A stretch of DNA of 9,787 nt from JBEKCP01 sp050014815 (lineage in GTDB: Bacteria > Planctomycetota > Planctomycetia > Pirellulales > Thermoguttaceae). The notes beneath the pieces are model-generated. The model made no database searches. It was not told the DNA's origin and worked only from the letters and a program-made list of their open reading frames with translations. Location of the stretch: the NCBI GenBank assembly GCA_050014815.1, contig JBEKCP010000173.1:1-9787 (forward strand), written 5' to 3'. The position numbers were made by a program, and so were the translations under genes. Below are positions 6,185-9,787 of this stretch, one piece after another (the first letter of the stretch is position 1; each line of letters starts with the position of its first letter).

Positions 6185-8476
6185 ATGTCCAACCGGCAAC
6201 GTAGTCTTTTCGGGCCCGAGCCCGAGCCGTGGGAGGCCGACGACCAGTCGGAGCAGTTGGTCGCCACGGTCGTGCTCCCGACGGGCCCGTCGCAGGAGTT
6301 CGACTACGCAGTGCCGGACTCTCTGCGAGGGCAGATCGAGCCTGGCCGGCGGGTCCGGGTGCCGCTGGGGAGATCCAACCGCCGGGTCATCGGTTACTGC
6401 GTGCGGCTGGCCAGCCGCACGGCCCAGGACCGGCCCAGGAACCTGAAGCCGCTCTCCGAGGTGATCGACCGCCGGAGTCTGCTGTCGCCCGCCATGCTCC
6501 GCCTCACGCAATGGATCGCCGACTATTATCTCTGCACTTGGGGACAAGTGCTGGAGACGGTCGTGCCGGCGGGGGTTCGCAGCCAGGCGGGCACGCGAGC
6601 CGTCGCGCTCCTTTCGATGGATCCGAAGGGGGCCGCCCGACTGGCGGCGGGCGACCTGCCCGAAAAGCAGCGTGCGGTCCTGGAAGTCCTCCTGGCGGCG
6701 AAGCAGCCGCTCTCCCCCGGCGATCTGGCCCGGGCGGCGAGGTGCAAGGCGGGCCCCATCGCGGCCCTCCGCCGTAGCGGTCTCGTGCGGACCAAGACCG
6801 TCCGCATGCCCACGATTCCGCAGGCTCATCCGGCAGCCGCCCTGGAAGCACCGCACGTTCTCAATCCCGATCAGCAGAAAGCCCTGGCTGCGGTCCTCGA
6901 CGCCCTCCGCTCGCGCTCCCACCAAACCATCCTGCTCCACGGAGTGACAGGCAGCGGCAAGACGGAGGTCTACCTGCAGGCGATCCGCGAGGTGGTGGAT
7001 TACGGGCGGCAGGCGATTGTGCTGGTGCCGGAGATCAGCTTGACGCCGCAGACAGTCGAGCGGTTCCGGTTGCGGTTCGGCGGCGTGGCGGTGCTGCACA
7101 GTCGCCTGACCGACGCCCAGCGGCACTGGCATTGGCAGCGGATCGCCGACGGCGAGGTGTCGGTCGTGGTGGGCGCCCGCAGCGCCGTCTTCGCCCCTAC
7201 GCCGCACCTTGGGCTGATCGTGCTGGACGAGGAGCACGAGACGTCGTTCAAGCAGGAGACGGCGCCGCGGTATCACGCGCGGGAGGTCGCCCGCGCGCGG
7301 GCGGCCGCGGAGAAGGTGCCGCTGGTGCTGGGCTCGGCGACGCCGTCGCTGGAGAGTTGGTCGCGGGCCCAGCGCGGGGAGTACCGTCTGCTGGAAATGC
7401 CCCGCCGCGTATTGGGCCGCCCCATGCCCGCGGTGGGCACGATCGACCTTCGTACCCAGGGGCCCCGGCACGGCCGCTACGGCGCCATCGGCCGCCAATT
7501 GCACCAGGCCATGGCCGCGGCGCTGGAGGATGGGGGCCAGGTGATCCTGTTGCTCAACCGCCGCGGCTTCTCGACCCACATCCAGTGCCCCCGCTGCGGT
7601 CAGGTCATGCGGTGCCCTCATTGCGACATCGCTCTGACCCACCACCGGACCGACGAGACGGCCCTATGCCACTACTGCGATTACCGCGTGGCGGCCCCGG
7701 CGGCGTGTCCGGCCTGCGAGTTTCCGGGCATTCGCTACAGCGGCCTGGGCACGCAGCAGCTCGAGGCGGAAGTGCGGGCCCGGTTCCCCAACGCGGCCTG
7801 CCTCCGCATGGACACCGACACGATGCGGCGTCCCGGCAGCCACCAGCGGGCCTTCAGCGATTTTCGCTCGGGAAAGGTCCGGATCCTGCTGGGCACGCAG
7901 ATGATTGCCAAGGGGTTGGACTTCCCCGATGTTACGCTGGTCGGGGTGATCCAGGCCGACACGGCACTGCACCTGCCCGACTTCCGCGCCGCCGAGCGGA
8001 CGTTCCACCTGATCACGCAGGTGGCCGGGCGGACGGGCCGGGGGCCGCGGGGGGGCCGGGTCCTGGTGCAGACGCTCAATCCGGACCACCCGGCGATTCG
8101 CGCGGCCGCGCGGCACGATTTCGCGGCGTTTGCCGCTCACGAGATGCCGATCCGCCAGATGTACCAATACCCGCCCTTTGCCGCCATGATCCGGCTGGTG
8201 ATCCGCGGCAAGGTGGAGGAGGCGGCGGGCAAGTTCGCCGCGGACCTGGCCGGGCGGCTCTCTGCCGCCCTGGAGGCGCGCGGGGCTGCGGCACGGGTGT
8301 TGGGCGCCGCCCCCGCACCGCTGGCGCGGCTCCGCGGCTACTACCGTTTTCAGATCCAGATCCAGGGCCCCGACGGCGAGAAGCTCCGCGCCGCCGTGCG
8401 GCAGGTCGCCGCCGACACCCCGCGGAGCGACGACGTGCAGTGGATCGCCGACGTGGACCCGGTGGATATGCTGTAG
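6185..8476 (+). CDS. priA: Primosomal protein N', replication restart helicase
   Basis: PriA recognises stalled or repaired forks, remodels them and reloads the replicative helicase. The 763-residue protein shows the full architecture. The 3'-DNA-binding domain is near 25-125 (QEFDYAVPDSL, VPLGRSNRRVIGY). A winged-helix region follows at about 155-205. The helicase core starts with Walker A GVTGSGKT (253-260) and continues with DEEH (348-351) and GSATPSLE (383-390). Eight cysteines that bind two zincs lie at 468, 471, 477, 480, 495, 498, 508 and 511. GTQMIAKGLDFP (570-581) and VAGRTGRG (613-620) complete the core. The first 25 residues (QRSLFG..PEPWEADD) are an extension beyond the E. coli-type start. 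ATG 6185 is kept because of that extension, which I recall from planctomycete PriA proteins, but only pyrimidines precede it and there is no Shine-Dalgarno. It appears to be transcribed alone. Confidence 0.96.
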   Translation: MSNRQRSLFGPEPEPWEADDQSEQLVATVVLPTGPSQEFDYAVPDSLRGQIEPGRRVRVPLGRSNRRVIGYCVRLASRTAQDRPRNLKPLSEVIDRRSLLSPAMLRLTQWIADYYLCTWGQVLETVVPAGVRSQAGTRAVALLSMDPKGAARLAAGDLPEKQRAVLEVLLAAKQPLSPGDLARAARCKAGPIAALRRSGLVRTKTVRMPTIPQAHPAAALEAPHVLNPDQQKALAAVLDALRSRSHQTILLHGVTGSGKTEVYLQAIREVVDYGRQAIVLVPEISLTPQTVERFRLRFGGVAVLHSRLTDAQRHWHWQRIADGEVSVVVGARSAVFAPTPHLGLIVLDEEHETSFKQETAPRYHAREVARARAAAEKVPLVLGSATPSLESWSRAQRGEYRLLEMPRRVLGRPMPAVGTIDLRTQGPRHGRYGAIGRQLHQAMAAALEDGGQVILLLNRRGFSTHIQCPRCGQVMRCPHCDIALTHHRTDETALCHYCDYRVAAPAACPACEFPGIRYSGLGTQQLEAEVRARFPNAACLRMDTDTMRRPGSHQRAFSDFRSGKVRILLGTQMIAKGLDFPDVTLVGVIQADTALHLPDFRAAERTFHLITQVAGRTGRGPRGGRVLVQTLNPDHPAIRAAARHDFAAFAAHEMPIRQMYQYPPFAAMIRLVIRGKVEEAAGKFAADLAGRLSAALEARGAAARVLGAAPAPLARLRGYYRFQIQIQGPDGEKLRAAVRQVAADTPRSDDVQWIADVDPVDML

Positions 8477-8487
8477 GAAGGCGGAGG

Positions 8488-8614
8488 AGACAGGGAGACA
8501 GGGAGACAAGGAGACAAGGAGACAGGGAGACAGGGAGACAAGGAAATAGGGAGGTAGGGAGATGCGGATGCCACGAAATGCTCCGTGTCTCCCTGTCTCC
8601 TTGTCTCCCTGTCT
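8488..8614. repeat. Octamer tandem tract with inverted copy after priA
   Basis: Seven phased 8-base units run from 8488 to 8543 in the order AGACAGGG x2, AGACAAGG x2, AGACAGGG x2, AGACAAGG. A degenerate part with AATAGGGAGG and TAGGGAG follows. From 8586 to 8614 the reverse complement of the same units appears (CCCTGTCT, CCTTGTCT, CCCTGTCT). A 29-base stretch there pairs with the left tract with about one mismatch, so a long hairpin is possible in the priA transcript. Next to it CCCCTTCGGGG (8626-8636) is a small hairpin. No T-run follows. The tract starts 11 bases after the priA stop. The rest of the 230-base gap up to 8706 holds only a 6-bp hairpin (8664-8682) and the ribosome-binding site of the next gene. 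Confidence 0.85.
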
Positions 8615-8706
8615 GTTCCCCCTCCCCCCTTCGGGGCCTTGCCAAGTCGGCGGGGTAACGTAGGCTTCTAAGTGAAAGAAGCTTCCCGAGGAAAAGGAGG
8701 AACCCC

Positions 8707-9024
8707 ATGAGTAGCGACAACACGCGGCATGATCGCGACCCCATCGAGGGGTGTGATGGCAGCCCAACAGCCGCGGCGGACCCCGCGGCCGATATCTCGT
8801 CGGCAACGGAGGCCCTGCGGCGGGCCAAGGCCGAACTGCGAAAGGCCCAGGAAGTGTACGAGGACATTCGCCGACGGGCCGCTCAGCGGGTCGAGGCGGT
8901 CCGCAAGACGACCGTGGGCGAATTGCTCGACGGCACGATGGGCCTGATCAAGAAGCATCCCGGCCCAGGCCTGCTCGCGGCGGCGGCGACCGGCTTTTTT
9001 CTCGGCCGCTGGCTGAAGCGGTAG
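8707..9024 (+). CDS. Small membrane-anchored coiled-coil protein, DUF883/YqjD-like
   Basis: A 105-residue protein with a polar N-terminus and a charged helix rich in Arg/Glu/Ala (about 31-67, SSATEALRRAKAELRKAQ), likely a coiled coil. A single C-terminal membrane segment follows (GPGLLAAAATGFFLGRWL, 86-103) and the protein ends in KR. This matches the plan of DUF883 proteins such as E. coli YqjD and ElaB, tail-anchored inner-membrane proteins reported to bind ribosomes in stationary phase. A strong AAGGAGG (8694-8700) six bases ahead fixes the ATG. It leads a three-gene cassette; the next ATG is one base past its stop. Similarity is judged from architecture and the final helix, so exact family membership is not certain. 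Confidence 0.75.
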   Translation: MSSDNTRHDRDPIEGCDGSPTAAADPAADISSATEALRRAKAELRKAQEVYEDIRRRAAQRVEAVRKTTVGELLDGTMGLIKKHPGPGLLAAAATGFFLGRWLKR

Positions 9025-9025
9025 C

Positions 9026-9388
9026 ATGAATACACGCCCCCCACGGGATCACCGTCAATTGCGGCTCCGGATTGCCCGGCTGCGACGCCGCGTTGATCGG
9101 CGACTACAGGCGGTGGGGAACCAGGGGCGGGAACTTGTCTCGTGGCGGACGCTGGTGCGGCGCTACCCCGGTTACGCGGCGATGGCCGCGGCGGGTGCGG
9201 GACTGTGCCTCTCGGCCGCCCTGCGGCGCGGCCGGCTGGTCCGCTGGCTGGGAGGGCGCCTTGTCCGCGAGGCGATCGACCGGGTCGCCGGACAACTCTG
9301 GCAAGATGTTCGGACGATCTGGGACGAGGTCGGGGACCCGCCGGGCGACCGCGGGCCAAGCAAGGGAGGCGGCCGTGCGTCAACCTGA
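9026..9388 (+). CDS. Small Arg-rich membrane-associated protein, unknown
   Basis: A 120-residue protein with a very basic N-terminal third (LRLRIARLRRRVDRRL, 12-27). A short Ala/Gly-rich hydrophobic stretch follows (YPGYAAMAAAGAGLCLSAAL, 47-66), then a second basic helix (RRGRLVRWLGGRLVREAIDRV) and a Gly/Pro-rich tail. The hydrophobic stretch after RRYP resembles the tail helix of DUF883 proteins, so it may be a diverged relative of its upstream neighbour. By position it could be the counterpart of YqjK in the E. coli yqjD-yqjE-yqjK set, although the order differs. ATG 9026 directly follows the previous stop (TAG C ATG), suggesting coupled translation. The end overlaps the next gene by 14 bases. 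Function unknown. Confidence 0.65.
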   Translation: MNTRPPRDHRQLRLRIARLRRRVDRRLQAVGNQGRELVSWRTLVRRYPGYAAMAAAGAGLCLSAALRRGRLVRWLGGRLVREAIDRVAGQLWQDVRTIWDEVGDPPGDRGPSKGGGRAST

Positions 9389-9787
9389 TCGACCGCTCTT
9401 GTCCGAGGTCCGCCGCGAACTGGGCCGCTTGGCCGCAGACGTGCGGGAGTTCGGCGCGCTCCGCTGGGAATTGGCTCGGCGGGAGGCCCTTGCGGATGTG
9501 CGGGCGGTCCGGCGGCTGGCGGTAGCGGCCGCAGTGGCCGCGGCAATGGCGCTTTGTGTATTGCCGCTGTTGGCCGTCGCGGCGGCGTGGTGGCTCGACG
9601 GCCGGCTGGGCGTCCCGTTCCTGGCCTGGCTCTTGATCTGGGCTGCGATTGTCTCAGCGGCAGCCGCGACCGTCGGCCTTCTGGCATGGCGCCGCTTCCG
9701 CCGGGAATTCACCGGGCTCGCGGAAACGCTCGAAGAGGTCCGCGAGGATCTCGTCTGGCTCCAGGAATGGACCGAGCGGCTCGAGAA
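9375..9787 (+). CDS. Putative holin-X / DUF1469 (YqjE-like) membrane protein, partial
   Basis: The gene runs off the right edge with 137 codons visible. GTG 9375 is chosen for the GGGAGG (9364-9369) five bases ahead. The protein starts with an amphipathic charged region (LLSEVRRELGRLAADVREF, 8-26). Two membrane helices follow (about 47-74 and 81-105), joined by a short loop with WWLDGRLGV, and then a cytoplasmic charged helix (LAETLEEVREDLVWLQEW, 115-132). Two helices flanked by acidic/basic amphipathic segments is the plan of DUF1469 proteins (holin-X, YqjE), which despite the name are usually chromosomal and not phage genes. Its place directly after a YqjD-like gene supports this. The overlap with the previous gene shows the three are one operon. 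Confidence 0.75.
   Translation, partial: MRQPDRPLLSEVRRELGRLAADVREFGALRWELARREALADVRAVRRLAVAAAVAAAMALCVLPLLAVAAAWWLDGRLGVPFLAWLLIWAAIVSAAAATVGLLAWRRFRREFTGLAETLEEVREDLVWLQEWTERLE

Noticed and set aside
6149..7645. 498-codon minus-strand frame over the heptamer tract and priA
   Set aside because: Antisense shadow of priA; PriA motifs decide the strand.
7132..8658. 508-codon forward frame inside priA running through the octamer tract
   Set aside because: It is the shifted frame of priA and ends in repeat-encoded residues; no motifs.
9375..9787. Prophage lysis module
   Set aside because: The holin-X-like gene has no endolysin or other phage gene nearby, and this family is normally chromosomal next to YqjD-like genes.

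Overview
The window is GC-rich chromosomal DNA, densely packed with bacterial housekeeping genes. The protein styles suggest a planctomycete, possibly of the Pirellulales: a PriA with an N-terminal QRSLFG..PEPWE extension, a transporter beginning near LRLAYWNGGLW, and G- or C-rich heptamer tracts between genes. This placement is from recognition, not from a search. No transposase, integrase, tRNA, rRNA or CRISPR array is visible.

Layout. Bases 1-249 hold the probable last codons of an upstream gene, a nested 26-bp inverted repeat and a good sigma70-like promoter. They lead into sat (ATP sulfurylase, 250-1512, +). Two back-to-back heptamer tracts (1509-1618) follow and run directly into a major-facilitator transporter (recognisable from about 1620, to 2960, +) that has no normal start codon ahead of its first membrane helix. 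A stand-alone receiver-domain response regulator follows (3087-3497, +), its stop codon lying inside another G-rich heptamer tract. Convergent to it is a minus-strand unit: nadD (6055-5447), a possible 20-codon small ORF (5441-5379) and pepF (oligoendopeptidase F, 5382-3580). These are chained by a Shine-Dalgarno that overlaps a stop codon and by an ATGA overlap. Divergent from nadD across a telomere-like heptamer tract is priA (6185-8476, +), followed by an octamer tract with an inverted copy. The window ends with three tightly packed small membrane-protein genes (8707 to beyond 9787, +) resembling the YqjD / YqjE (DUF883 / holin-X) cell-envelope cassette.

Function. Sat activates sulfate, NadD makes the NAD precursor, PepF cleaves peptides, PriA restarts replication, and the final cassette probably sits in the inner membrane. 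They do not form one pathway. The common thread is the intergenic DNA: five of the gene boundaries carry phased 7- or 8-bp tandem tracts that touch stop or start codons. I see no clearly novel multi-gene system. The most unusual observations are these tracts, the transporter with a lost start, and the coupled small ORF ahead of pepF.
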